A stretch of DNA of 64,000 nt from Isochrysis galbana (lineage: Eukaryota > Haptophyta > Isochrysidales > Isochrysidaceae): contig CM030938.1 of the NCBI GenBank assembly GCA_018136815.1, positions 5,426,638-5,490,637 on the forward strand, read 5' to 3'. Every line of letters begins with the position of its first letter. Position 1 is the first letter of the stretch. Below, in pieces: positions 53,613 through 64,000 of the stretch. The translations under genes were made by a program, and so were the position numbers. The notes below the pieces were generated by a model. That model made no database searches and was not told the origin of the DNA. It was given only the letters and a program-made list of their open reading frames with translations.

Positions 53613-54687
53613 AACTCCTCCGCTTGTAGCCGCGGAGACCTATCCCAGAGTATGGTTTGGACGTCAGAGTCGATAGCCTCCATGAACCACGACGGGGGGG
53701 TGGAGGTGGATAACCAGTACCTCGGAGTCCCGTATATAATGAAGTTCACTAGTAGGGTTCTCCCGTGAATCGAGAGGTTTTGAACTCCTTTCCACGCTGC
53801 GACTTTCTTCTTGAGCTTGGCGTAAAGCCTCTGCCCTTGGTCTTGTATGCCTTGACCGGGTCAAAAATGCGAAAGACGATATACGTTGCCACCTCCTTTA
53901 GAGAGGATCGGATCGCGCTCGACTTGCGAGGGGCTGAATCGGCCAATGCCCCATAGGTGATCGCAAACTCGTGCGGGACACCCGATAGGGTGGCTTGGAT
54001 TTTGTCGCCGTACGCGGCCTTGAATTGTTCGTGGGCGTCGTCATCGACGTAGAATATCCAAGGGCCTTTGCGGCCTTTGTCCATCCCATCGGGGGTAGCA
54101 TCCAAGCCTTCCAACTTGGAGAGAAGAAACTTCATATAGGTAGCTATGTCCTCGCTCTTGATGTCCTTCTTGTCCTCTGCTAGCTGTGCTAGCTGAATGT
54201 AGAATGGAGTATCCTCCGGTTCTTCCTCCTCGTCTTGACCATGAGGGGGAGAAGCGAATTGTGTGGCTATGGGTGGAGTCGGCTTTGGGTCCGACTGTGG
54301 GTCCGCTCGCTTACGCGAGGGCGGCTGGGGCTGTTGGGAAGATGGAGGTGGAGCTTGTCTTGCTTCATGGGGGTGCTTTCCTTTGGGGCCGGCCGCCTCA
54401 GCGTATGACATCTGTGCAGTGTTGTTGAGAGGGTTGGAAGCCGTAAAGGCCCCAAGAATTGTTTGTTGTGTGTAGTGCCCGCCCACGAGGGGTGCACTGC
54501 TGGTAGGAGTTGCCACCATGGGGGTGGCAGCCAGGCTGACACCCACCATGGGGAGTCCTTGATGGGCCGACAGGCCAGTGGGGGGAGGCGGCAGAGCCAG
54601 AGGCTGGCTCTGCTGGTCTGCAGGGAACAGGGCCCTTCCTGTCCCCTGCTTCTGTGGCTGGTGGGGAGGCGAGGGTGGGAGGATCAT
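53613..54687 (-). mobile_element. LINE ORF1-like (gag-like) remnant
   Basis: A 312-codon minus-strand frame (54687-53749). It has a Pro/Gln-rich first third, an acidic middle (DEEEEPEDTPFYIQLAQL), then a helical domain with GRKGPWIFYVDDDAHEQFKA and VPHEFAITYGALADSAPR, and a basic end (SSRRKSQRGKEFK). In another frame the sequence continues with YGTPRYWLSTSTPPSWF to 53613. Position and polarity relative to the LINE 3' UTR at 53226-53525 indicate ORF1 and the start of ORF2 of an internally deleted LINE. No recognised nucleic-acid-binding motif. Confidence 0.5.
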
Positions 54688-55106
54688 TTCGACGTCGCTG
54701 TCGGTCAGTGGGGCGGCCTGCGAGCGCTTCGGCTCCGGCGGCTTGGGGCGGCCCCTGTGGGGCGTCGTGACGGCGCCTGTGGGGCGTCGTGACGGCGGGG
54801 GGCTGGGAGGTGGGAGCGGTCGGCGCGCGCTCCATCGCTAAAACTATAACAATAGTTTATGAGGGGTACCAAATGAAGGCAAACGACCTCAGCGGCGTGT
54901 CCATGAAAGCTTCGTCCATCGCGGCGAGGGCCGCGGCAGCGAGGGCGGGAGGCGGCGCGCGCTCCATGACCCTATCAGTACGAAAACAGAGAATTATAAC
55001 GATAAACGCCGAACGACGACGACGACGAGAAGAGCGAAGCCTAACGAGTGTCGATTCGCGAATGCGCGACAAAAGACAAAAGCATGCTAAGTAAGAGGAT
55101 GGGTGG

Positions 55107-55201
55107 TTCCTCCCCCACAGCGAGGAGGAGTGGAGAGAGGGGGGGGGCTCGTGCACTCGTGCTCGTGCACCCCCATGGGTGAACCAAGTATATACTTAGT
55201 T
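55107..55201 (+). repeat. Three-hairpin dispersed repeat, copy 6
   Basis: Hairpins 1 to 3 are present. Hairpin 2 is enlarged by a duplicated CTCGTGCA word, and hairpin 3 has ATATACTTAGTT with AACCAAGT. Confidence 0.8.
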
Positions 55202-55985
55202 GTGACCCTATCGCCGATCGGTTTAACAATAGTTGGAGTTGGAGGAAGACCATAGATAGAAAGTAGAAAGCCACCGCTACAACATTGATCACGAAAGCCG
55301 AGAGGCAAGACGCGAGAGATAACACCGACCCGCGACGGGAGCTCCAAGAACAAACGAACTCGGAGGAGCCGCCCCCCGCGCTACACACAACACAAGAAGA
55401 CACCTACTGCACTACTACTACTACGCCAAGTTGCGAGGCATATGGTGCATGAAGCGGAGTTATCATATCTAGGCGAGCGCCGATATTGGCTGGGGGGGAG
55501 GCTATATGTATATGGCGCCCCACAACGTCTAGGCCCCTCCCCACCGGCAAGTTGGGGCGACGGCTTCAAGACCCACAAAAGGCTTGAATATCCGCGGGCC
55601 GACGAATACACGCTGGACGGCAACACGCCGCTGGGCACGAGGTTTGCCTATGCCTCAGACGAGGTTTGGTTTTTTACGACCTTCACTTCTATATTTTGGT
55701 GGGCAATTGGTATTGATATAGAACTACAACAACACCCACAATTTCGACGGTCCAAGGGTTGTTGTTGGCTACTGCCATTTGAAGGTCGCGTTCCGTCGAA
55801 AGTGGACCATCGAATGTCCATGGTCGTTTTTTCTAGCGCCGGGCAAATTCGCCGTAGGAAAGGCGAAAGGCAAAACGCACCGTGGTTTTGTGGGCATCCT
55901 TGGTGGGCCACGTGTAAAGCGATGCACGACATGCAAAGTGTCGATGAGTACACGATTGCTCTAGCGCAATATAGAAGGCCTTCCC
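55202..55985. other. Interval with one doubtful ORF
   Basis: A plus-strand frame from 55442 runs to 56116 and has some protein-like stretches (YLGERRYWLGGRLYVYGAP; EVWFFTTFTSIFWWAIGIDI). It overlaps the last exon of IFT38 on the other strand and has no recognised domain. It could be a transposon-derived fragment; not called as a gene. Confidence 0.3.
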
Positions 55986-58647
55986 CTAGAAGTCGTCATC
56001 ATCGTCGCCACCTTCCTCACTCTCGCCTTCGTCGAGCTCAAACTCGCCCCCCAGACCATGCGACGTCGAATTCGGCTCATATCCCTCGCCGCCGAACTCG
56101 TCCTGTGAGTGGATAGCGAGAGAGCTCAGTCTGCAGTGTAACACAAAGGCACATGCGAGATGGGGTGCTCCGCTAAAGGTGCGCATCCGACAGGCTACTT
56201 ATCCAGATCCAGCACGCAGTGGTGAAACTTGGCTAAGTTCATCGATGTAATTGCGCGCGCGGCGTATATCTCAAGCGGGGATAGGATCGAGCCGCCGCCG
56301 GGTAAAGTTACGCGCCCGGTACTCCCTCCTTCTTGCCGACTGTAGTGTTTGGGCACGTGGCGCACGGAAATAGCGCTGCACCCTCAGGTAAACCGCGGCT
56401 TGGGGAAGTGTTTGTGCTTGCTATTTTGGTGGGGGAGAGGGGGGGGATGTGGACCGCACTTGAGCCAAATCGGGAGCATGCACACCTCCGAGCCTCCCTC
56501 GCCAGATTCTTCCTCTCCCAAATCGTCATCGTCGTCGCTCTCACTCTCTTCAGGAACCATTCCTCCATAAACACCTCCGCCGCCACCGCCGCCGCGCCCG
56601 CGCACCGACGCGCCAGCAGGCCGCTTTATCCGTGCGTTGGCCGCCTCAGATTCCAAAGCATCCTCGATCGATCGCTCGTCGACCTTGGCTTGACCACGCA
56701 GGACCTTGAGCTCTTCTTCTCGAAGACGTCGTTGCATGGCCTACAATCCGTAGACAAGGAGGTTAAAAGCGCGGCACGATGGCGATGATGTCAACCAATC
56801 GTGCGCGGGCCAGAAGCAAGGGGTCTTCCCATCGGAGCTGCAATTGTAGTGGCAGGACCTAACACTAGCAAACTCATGCGCGTAGACCCCAACACTCTGA
56901 AGCTTACTTGTAGACGCCTGTCGCTGTCCGCAACAGCCTCAGCCTCATCGGCTCGAATTGCCTCCAGCTCTGCCTCAAGGTACGACAGGTTGCGCCAGTG
57001 TCCGACGTACACAGAGTACTGCTGCGAGAGCTCGGCTTCCAATCTGCTCGGCACGCATTTTGCGGGAGGTCAGCGTGTGCGCATGACTGGCCCAAGCCGG
57101 GTATGAACATGAAAAGCATGCGCGAAGGCCGGAACCGTTGTGGTGGCAAGCACTCGGTACAGGTGGCGTGTCCGTGATGAGTGACTCGACGGATGGCCAC
57201 AAAGCTCACCGTTCAAACTCGTCCATGTGGGCAGGCCGCACACTCTGTAGCGAAGCAAGGCGCTTCTGGTGCCTATCGAGCTCGGTCTTTTTCTTATCGA
57301 TTTTCGCCTGTCAGAAATAAGCGCAGGAAGCATACGATGTTGAGCACGATATATTATATCACCTGCTTGGCCGCTATGCCATGGGGAGAACACCGTGTGC
57401 TTCGTGTAGGCCATGCGTCGCCACTCGCACAGCCAGTTCTCGGCAAAGCTAGCACGTGCTGTAGCCGAACACCTGCATCGCCTTCTCATCGTCTCCCAGT
57501 GACTTCAGCTTTCTTGTCCAGGACTCTGCCTCCTCCGTAGCCGACTCGACGAGCCTGTTGAGGTTCCTCTGCATGGCGTCTACGTCGTGGTTTTGGCCCA
57601 AGGCGCGGGATGCTGAATCCTGCACTGGCGCGCGTGTTGGTACATTGGTGACAACGAGACATGAGGAAATTACTGACCGTGGAGGCCACAGACTGGGGGC
57701 AGCGGTAATATGCGCGTGCCTTGATTTCGCCGTGGTTCTCCAGCAGCTCGTACAGACGCGCGCCGTACTTGGTGATGTCCGCTGAAATTGCGCGGGTGGC
57801 CTGCACCGCGTGCGATGGCATGCTAAGAGCACGAAGTCGCCGTCATCGTTGCGCTTGGGCGAATGACCGATGGAGCAAGTGGGGCGGCCACACCTTAAGA
57901 TCAGCAAACTTGTGCCCCGGACCAATGTCGAATGATACAGAGTCTACGTCGTCATCATTAGTCGCAGATGAGTGGGCATCGTACAAGAGCGTGGCAATCT
58001 GTCAGGATGGTGGCAGTGGTGACGATGAGCTTGAGGCGCGTAACACAGCAACAGGTGTAGAACCGGTGAAATTCAGAATTTTAAGAGCCAGCGCTCACTT
58101 TGAGCAGCTCCTTGACTGCATAGCCATTCGCCTGGTATAGATTCTTCAAGTTGAGCTTCACGCGAGCCTTCACCAAGAGTTGCTCAGCCACAGACTTGAG
58201 GAACACGACACGATCTTGCTCAGTGCGGATCTCGTCAAGGATCTCCATGTTCTTGTCATAGCGATTGCACAACCAGATAAGAATGTCAGCCACAAGCTCG
58301 AAATGAGGTTTGCCTGTTGGCGAGGAAGGGGACACGCAAAGTTTATGCGGGTGGAAGAGCAAGCGCCAGCTGCGACGATGCTACCTTGCCGCGCTCTTCA
58401 TCCACGAACAATCACAGCAACAATGTGTGGCCGCCATCTTAGGATCAGACAAGAGCACTGCCTCCTGCCATCACACCCAGCGTTCCCTGCGCGCCCTCCC
58501 CATCGGTCGGGGCAATGGCATGCGGCTCGACGTCCTTTTAGCCTAGCGGGCGGTGCAAGGCTCACGGAAGTTCTCGATGGAGATGAGCCGCGGGTAGCCC
58601 AGCGTGCACATGATCTCTTTGAAATTGCGGAGCTCTCGATATGACAT
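55986..58647 (-). CDS. CLUAP1: IFT38 / clusterin-associated protein 1 homologue
   Basis: Nine exons: 58647-58566, 58313-58099, 57998-57894, 57800-57678, 57619-57473, 57307-57210, 57043-56908, 56740-56486 and 56102-55986. All junctions are GT-AG with matching phases, giving 425 residues, close to the usual length of the family (about 410). Diagnostic segments: [20 protein letters not shown] at the very N-terminus, [102 protein letters not shown], and [19 protein letters not shown]. It ends in an acidic Gly/Asp/Glu tail (EGGDDDDDF). IFT38 is an IFT-B subunit that uses a calponin-homology-like N-terminal domain and a coiled coil to bind other IFT-B proteins and kinesin-II, carrying cargo into cilia. 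Its presence shows that the organism builds flagella. Confidence 0.95.
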
Positions 58648-58974
58648 GGCGACACTTGCGAGACCTCTCCAACCGCAGGCGAACCAGAGAAGGAAATAGG
58701 GGAGAGACGGCAGGCACGCTGCGCAATCGGGTGGACGGTGAGGGCAACTGTGAGCCGCTCGCTCTTGCCGAACAACGCAACAGTATTGAACAGATGGTTT
58801 CACTCTGACCCGAGCTGTTTTCGTCATCACTTTCCTCCCTAGATCCACACGACGCTCACCTTCCCGCCCCATCCTCCCCCCCCACCCCACCCCACCCCCA
58901 CCCCTCTTACGGGACAAGGGGGGGGAGCGGTGCCAAGTCGCTGTGGGCCAGCGAAGCGGCGCCTGATGGTTTTC

Positions 58975-59175
58975 CTTCCTGGCTGCCGCCCAGCGCAGAA
59001 GAGAGGGGGGGGGGGGAGAGAGAGGGGGGGGGAGGGAGGGAGGGAGAGGAGGGGGAGGGGGAGACGGACAGGGAGACGGAGAGGGAGAGGGAGAGGGAGA
59101 GGGAGAAGGAGAGGGAGAGGGAGAGGGAGAGGGAGAGGGAGAGGGAGAGGGAGAGGGAGAGGGAGAGAGAAAGAG
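58975..59175. repeat. GA/GAGAGG purine repeat upstream of IFT38
   Basis: G runs, then (GAGAGG)n-type hexamers for about 110 bases (59062-59170), CT-rich on the coding strand of IFT38. It lies about 330 bases before the start codon. Confidence 0.85.
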
Positions 59176-59480
59176 GGCGGGGCGGCGCACCTGCGGAATG
59201 CCACCGAGGGCAGCCGAGCCGGGCCGTTCGGTGCGCTCTCTCCCTTGTACTCCTAGAACGGGCAACGGATATAGATAGGCTAGCGATTTAGACAGTTTAG
59301 TTATAGTAGAGGGTTTTTGCAGGCCGCAATAGGGCCCCAACAGCCCCCCGCCCCAACAGTGTCGGGGCGCTGTTGAGGCTCTATTGCGGCCGTCCTGCAA
59401 AAGGAGAAAACCGCGTTTCCCTCTCAATAGCGGTCTTCTCAACCGCGGTAGAGCGGTCTGCGGCAGTACGCAGGGGTGCG

Positions 59481-59850
59481 ATGCCGACGCGCCCCTTCAC
59501 GGCACAGGAGCTGGAGGACGCGGAGCTGGCCATGATACTGGCCCACTTGAAGCGCAGGAGGCGCTGGCGTGGCGAGGACTGCGATGCTGCGGAGGGCCGG
59601 CGCTCTGAGCGCATCCTCCTCGCGCTCGCAGCGGAGGTTCTCTCGCGGTCCATGCGCTCGAGCATTGGGCCAGAGCGTCTGTCCGTGGCAAGACTGCAGC
59701 AGGAGGCCGCGCAGGCGGGCGCGGGTGAGGGCGTGCAGGCCCGCGATGTGTATGTGCGCTTTGGCTTTCGGCTCGAAGACCTTCCCAGGGTGATTGATGC
59801 CCTGCAGCTCCCTGCTCCCAATAAGCCGCGGTGGTCGCCTCGTGGGCACC
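59481..59850 (+). mobile_element. Possible Harbinger-type transposase N-end fragment
   Basis: From ATG at 59481 the frame encodes a helical, Arg-rich N-terminal region ending in RFGFRLEDLPRVIDALQLPA. This is a pattern seen just before the DDE catalytic part of PIF/Harbinger nucleases ('F-R-L...dLprl...L-x-LP'). The downstream part runs into CCCT repeats and no DDE residues follow, so at most a truncated exon is present. Just upstream, 59300-59470 holds an imperfect inverted repeat around CAATAGGGCCCC and GGGGC-CTCTATTGCGGCC. Confidence 0.35.
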
Positions 59851-61127
59851 ACCGCGATACTCCCTCCCTCCCTCCCTCCCTCCCTCCCTCTCCCCCCCCT
59901 TCCTCCCTCCTCCCCCCCCTCTGCTTTTGCACTCTCTCATCAATTGTCCATCATCGTCTGTCTCTCACGTTACCTACACGTATATGTTGCAGTTGCAGAT
60001 ACATGATACATGCACACATACTACTATATGCTATAATAACTGACCCAACAAAGAAGTAAATCAAATGACTCACACCCCCCCACCCCTCGTCATGGCTTAC
60101 TTACAAGTTACAAGTCACTAAAACCTATTGTCGGTTGTACAAGTTAGCCACCGCTAACGAATCAATGATCAATGTGCCGACTTTGACCCCCAAACGCGAG
60201 TCGACGAAAGACCGCAACTCCGCGCACCGCGCACGCACGCCTTAGCACTTGATAGTGGATATCAATAGGCGAAGACACTCACTTGCTTGATGTGCCCCCT
60301 TGGTGGGCGAGAAATTGTTGCATCATTTGCATCATCATAGAGACGCAAAGGCGCATGGGGCACAGAGCGCTACCAAGCCAGCGAGCGCGTGGCGGAGTGG
60401 CGAAGTGGCAAAAAGGGGTAGAAAGTATAATTAAGTAAAAGTAGAAAGTAGTGCAAAAAAGTATACATTCGCGCGAGTCCGCGAGCCAAGAGCCCCGGTA
60501 TCTGTGTATATATTTGTGTTTCCCACTGTTTTTCACTGTTCACTGTGTTTCTTCAATGGTCAATGGCCAAACACGGGCTGTTTTTGCTGTGTTCGGAAGA
60601 AGGCCCCACTGTGTTTACATGTAGGATTGGCACACACACACACCCCTTTTATGCCACTGTGGACGGTGGGGGCGTGGGGGCGTTGTTTGGCCCAGGCCAG
60701 AGTTTCGTTTCGGACCCCCCCCAATTTCGTTTTAGCCCGGTCACTCACTAGGGGGGTGCGAAGGGCACCATCTGTAATGGGCAAACGAAGGCCTAAATAA
60801 GCTCCCTATAGGTTCCGGTATGGGAGATCAGCAAAAAAAACCGGGGGTCTTCCGGCAAAATTTTCGAAAAATACCCGATTTCAGGCCTCTGACGGCCGTG
60901 CGGAAATATATGTCAGGCCCCCCTCCGGTATTATTTTACCGATGGCCTTCATGCGCGCCTCTCGCAGCGAAACACGAAACCATGGGCATCGGCAGCTGAC
61001 CCGGACCAAAGATCCTGGTTCTATACACACAGCAATATATTTTCACTATGTTTTTATGGACTTGAACGCGTACGTAAGTATCGCAAAAACTAAAGACGCT
61101 AACCGCTAAAAACACCAAGGGCTCGAG
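59851..61127. other. Intergenic; MITE-end-like word at 60693
   Basis: CCCT repeats at 59860-59925 and AT-rich DNA. At 60693-60711, GGCCAGAGTTTCGTTTCGG resembles the terminal repeat of the 16855-17347 element. No gene. Confidence 0.4.
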
Positions 61128-62099
61128 AACCCAACTTCGACCCGCGACCGGGGGCGCCACGAGGCCGTTCGAGTCACCGCTCACCATATGGATGCCGCTA
61201 CCAGCACCAAAGTGCGGTATGCCGCCCTCACAGCCACGCCAATCGCGCCCGCCGCCCCCGCGCACTGCGTCGAAATCGGCCGCCTGCGGCCCCCGGTGAT
61301 GACGTCGTCACGCCTCAAGACGCGCCCTGAGTGCCCAACTTCGACCCGCGACCGGGGGCGCCACGAGGCCGTTCGAGTCACCGCTCGCCAAATGGATGCC
61401 GCTACCAGCACCAAAGTGCGGTATGCCGCCCTCACAGCCACGCCAATCGCGCCCGCCGCCCCCGCGCACTGCGTCGAAATCGGCCGCTTGAGGCCCCCGG
61501 TGATGACGTCGTCACGCCCCAAGACGCGCCATGAGTGCCCAACTTCGACCCGCGACCGGGGGCGCCACGAGGCCGTTCGAGTCACCGCTCACCATATGGA
61601 TGCCGCTACCAGCACCAAAGTGCGGTATGCCGCCCTCACAGCTACGCCAATCGCGCCCGCCGCCCCCGCGCACTGCGTCGAAGTCGGCCGCTTGAGGCCC
61701 CCGGTGATGACGTCGTCACGCCCCAAGACGCGCCATGAGTGCCCAACTTCGACCCGCGACCGGGGGCGCCACGAGGCCGTTCGAGTCACCGCTCACCATA
61801 TGGATGCCGCTACCAGCACCAAAGTGCGGTATGCCGCCCTCACAGCTACGCCAATCGCGCCCGCCGCCCCGCGCACTGCGTCGAAATCGGCCGCTTGAGG
61901 CCCCCGGTGATGACGTCGTCACGCCCCAAGACGCGCCATGAGTGCCCAACTTCGACCCGCGACCGGGGGCGCCACGAGGCCGTTCAAGTCACCGCTCACC
62001 AAATGGATGCCGCTACCAGCATCAAAGTGCGGTATGCCGCCCTCACAGCCACGCCAATCGCGCCCGCCGACCCCGCGCACTGCGTCGAAATCGGCCATC
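61128..62099. repeat. 204-bp satellite array, about 4.8 copies
   Basis: Monomers begin at about 61127, 61331, 61535, 61739 and 61942 (period 204, 204, 204, 203), each opening with CCCAACTTCGACCCGCGACC. Identity is very high. Because 204 is divisible by three, both strands stay open across the array; the single-base deletion in the fourth copy breaks the frame. Each unit contains GTGATGACGTCGTCAC, a near-palindrome with a TGACGTC core. The last copy merges into the end of the transposase-like gene at 62100. Confidence 0.92.
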
Positions 62100-64000
62100 T
62101 TATGGCCCCGGCGAGTACTCCATGGACTCATCGTCATCGCTCACATCCGACTCGTCAAACTCCTCGGGGTCAGGGAGGACGGCGCCTTGATACTCGGCGA
62201 TGGCTGTGACCGGCAGGCCATCCGCATCCTGATAAAACAAAGGGAGCAAGGCCGATGAGCGCACGCTTGGTCGACTTGGGCTTGCGGATGGGCGCAGCTC
62301 ACCTCCCATGTAGCAATATCCGGTGGAAAGCCTTTCCATAAAACCAAATACAACTTGGTTCCAGCCGGAATATCACTCCGCCCGGGCACCTCGCCGCCGT
62401 CAGCTACCATCTCATCCAGGAGGCAATCGATTTCGAACTCCTCGTTCTGGTACCACTCGTAGCCGAGGTACTTGATGAGTTTGCCCATGCCCTTGCGTCG
62501 CGTTGCTTGGCGCCGGCGGACTCCTCGACCCTCGTAGCCGTCGTCGCCGTCAGCCAAGTCATTGGCGGCTACACCGAACTCGCTGAACAAGAGGGCCTGC
62601 AAGCGGACGACGTAAGCCTTCCGGTTCGCGAGATTCGTCGCTTTGATGTCGCGCTGGTGCAGCAGTTTGAGGATCTTGAGCTGGTCTTTCAAGTCCTCGT
62701 TGGACATCGTCTTGAGCTCGGAGTACTTCATCGCCCGACGTACTTGCCGTAGACGATCGAGCTCATCCGCCTTCTTCTTGCGCAAGGAGCTGATGCGTGC
62801 GAGTTTCGCCTGCCGCTCGGGAGCTTTCGCCTCGCCATGAGTCGCGCGCTCCGCTCTCATAGTCACACGCATCTTCTTGCGCGCGATCGTGCGAGCAGCG
62901 CCCCAGTAGCGGTCGCGATGCGCATGGTCATAGGCCCACATGACCGTGCGATCTCTTTTGCAGGCGACCGCGCCCACACGCGTGTCGTGGCGAGACACAC
63001 CTTCGCGCTGTGCGCGTCGCTTGACTGCCGCAAAGAGAGTCTCGACGCCAGTACTCGTCGTGGGACAGCCGTCCAAGAGCTTCCGCATCGCTGGCGTCAC
63101 CTTTTCGGCCGAGAACTTGCCGCCAAACACGAACTCAGCGGCGTGGTTCTCCAACGCAGGGATCATCGCGGTGAAGGCGGCCGTAAGCATCTCGCAAACC
63201 AACCGTCGAGACTCCGGATCGGCGGCGAGCGACGACCGGATTCTCTGCATGTCTATGGCCGCCCGACCGCCTCGAGTCTTCATTGACGGCGCCGAGCGCG
63301 GGAGCACGCGCTGGCCCTTGGCCTCGAGGAAAGTGTCGAGGCGCATCGTTCCCTCAATCACCGCGGACGGATCGGTGGCCGCCTCTCGGAGCCATCGAAG
63401 CGACTCGGGCCAGACGATGGGCAGCACGTCGAGGATGTGCTTGTCATCCCCCGGCTTCACGGCAGTGAGAGTAGGCCACACCCAGGCGTCAGAGATAATG
63501 GCAAGAGCGCGCACCGCGGCCATTATGTGCGGGGAGCTAAAGCCGGCCAAGATCGCGCTCCGTAGCTTGCCACCAGCCGCTGTTGCCAAGTCCGCCTCTT
63601 CGCGAAGGTAGCCGAGGAGTGAGCTGTCCTGGGCGAATCGGTCGACCACGGCCGCATCCAGGAAGAATATGTAGCTGCGCCCACCACAGATCGCCAGCAG
63701 GTCTTCGACGTTGCCGTAGAGCTTGCCCGCTCTCTCCGGATGCGCCTTCTCCTTGTGCGCGAGCCACTGCGCAAAATTCTCGCCAATCGCGTAGCCCTTT
63801 GAGCTGAAGAGCGCGACGTACTTGGAGACCTCGTAGGTAAGTGCGCAAGCCGGCGAGCTGAACCAGCCTACGCACGTGCGCATAGCTTTGAGCTTTGCTT
63901 TGTCCTTCTCAGCGTCCTCGTCCGAAATATTTAGCTCTCGACGGACCACAACATCGAGAGCCTCGCGCGCCTTCTCACCAATGTTGACTGTGGCATGCTC
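62100..64000 (-). CDS. Transposase-like protein with C-terminal chromodomain (5' partial)
   Basis: Minus strand. The frame is open to the window edge, so the N-terminus is missing. There is one 74-base GT-AG intron (62229-62302, phase 0), leaving about 610 codons visible in exons 64000-62303 and 62228-62100. The main body is helical and includes ICGGRSYIFFLDAAVVDRFA and, near 63050, a CPTTSTGVETLFAAVKRRAQ block. That block resembles the late region of hAT/KDZ-like transposases, where a conserved Glu follows a Ser/Thr-rich turn. A Lys/Arg-rich coiled region follows. Near 62440-62303 there is a chromodomain-like end (EFEIDCLLDEMV, then KLYLVLWKGFPPDIATWE), then an acidic tail (DESDVSDDDESMEYSPGP). 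Chromodomains on mobile-element proteins can steer insertion to modified chromatin. Catalytic residues cannot be assigned by eye. Confidence 0.6.

Noticed and set aside
55442..56116. 224-codon plus-strand frame.
   Set aside because: Its end overlaps the last exon of IFT38 on the other strand, and no domain is recognised; mentioned only as doubtful.
61181..62258. Repeated 68-residue proteins on both strands, or a CRISPR-like array.
   Set aside because: A 204-bp satellite with no spacers or distinct direct repeats; open frames follow from a period divisible by three in GC-rich DNA, and one copy is frameshifted.

Overview
This is nuclear DNA of a flagellated, photosynthetic eukaryote with a complex (secondary-type) plastid. 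The basis is direct: most recognisable genes are split by GT-AG introns of about 60-350 bases whose phases match; two proteins (PsbQ-like and PAP/fibrillin-like) carry hydrophobic leaders followed by twin-arginine lumen signals; a CAAX-type protease begins with a signal peptide ending in an A-F type motif; and there is a complete intraflagellar-transport gene (IFT38/CLUAP1). A GC-rich alga such as a haptophyte fits best, and a heterokont alga such as a pelagophyte is the main alternative. No organelle, bacterial or rRNA/tRNA sequence was recognised.

Layout. 0-5 kb: a Ty3/gypsy protease fragment, a small coiled-coil gene, a three-exon PAP/fibrillin gene and a membrane protein. 5.9-6.4 kb: a 168-residue ORF with a decayed second copy at 31.9 kb. 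6.8-9.7 kb (minus): a JmjC/cupin-8 protein. 10.9-11.5 kb: a proline-coding minisatellite. 12.3-14.5 kb (minus): NSRP1, a splicing regulator. 14.9-19 kb: a transposon graveyard with a LINE 3' end split by a DNA element, a MITE-like element and a gypsy RT/RNase H fragment. 19.6-21.8 kb: a putative CG-1 (CAMTA-like) transcription factor. 24.1-25.6 kb (minus): an ankyrin protein. 25.8-29.2 kb: extreme low-complexity DNA leading into PsbQ. 29.8-32 kb: two LINE remnants. 32.9-36.4 kb: a CLC chloride/proton exchanger. 37.1-39.7 kb (minus): a Cys/Pro-rich single-pass surface protein. 40-42 kb: dispersed repeats. 43.1-45.1 kb: a CPBP protease joined to two EF-hands. 46-48.3 kb (minus): two small unknown genes and a second Cys/Pro surface protein. 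48.4-49.3 kb: a giant-virus-like ORF with an inverted partial duplication. 50.4-52.3 kb (minus): a GH5 glucanase. 52.8-55.2 kb: LINE remnants and hairpin repeats. 56.0-58.6 kb (minus): IFT38. 59.5 kb: a Harbinger-like fragment. 61.1-64 kb: a 204-bp satellite abutting a chromodomain-bearing transposase-like gene that runs off the window.

The host genes are unrelated housekeeping, plastid, ciliary, surface and transport functions, each with its own promoter; I see no operon-like or pathway clustering. What links the window is repeats. A dispersed element of about 80-100 bp predicted to fold into three consecutive hairpins occurs six times. Six LINE-like 3' ends share a terminal hairpin. Most gene starts are preceded by long homopurine/homopyrimidine tracts.

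Exon models were built by eye from splice motifs, phase and family resemblance; no alignment or transcript was available.
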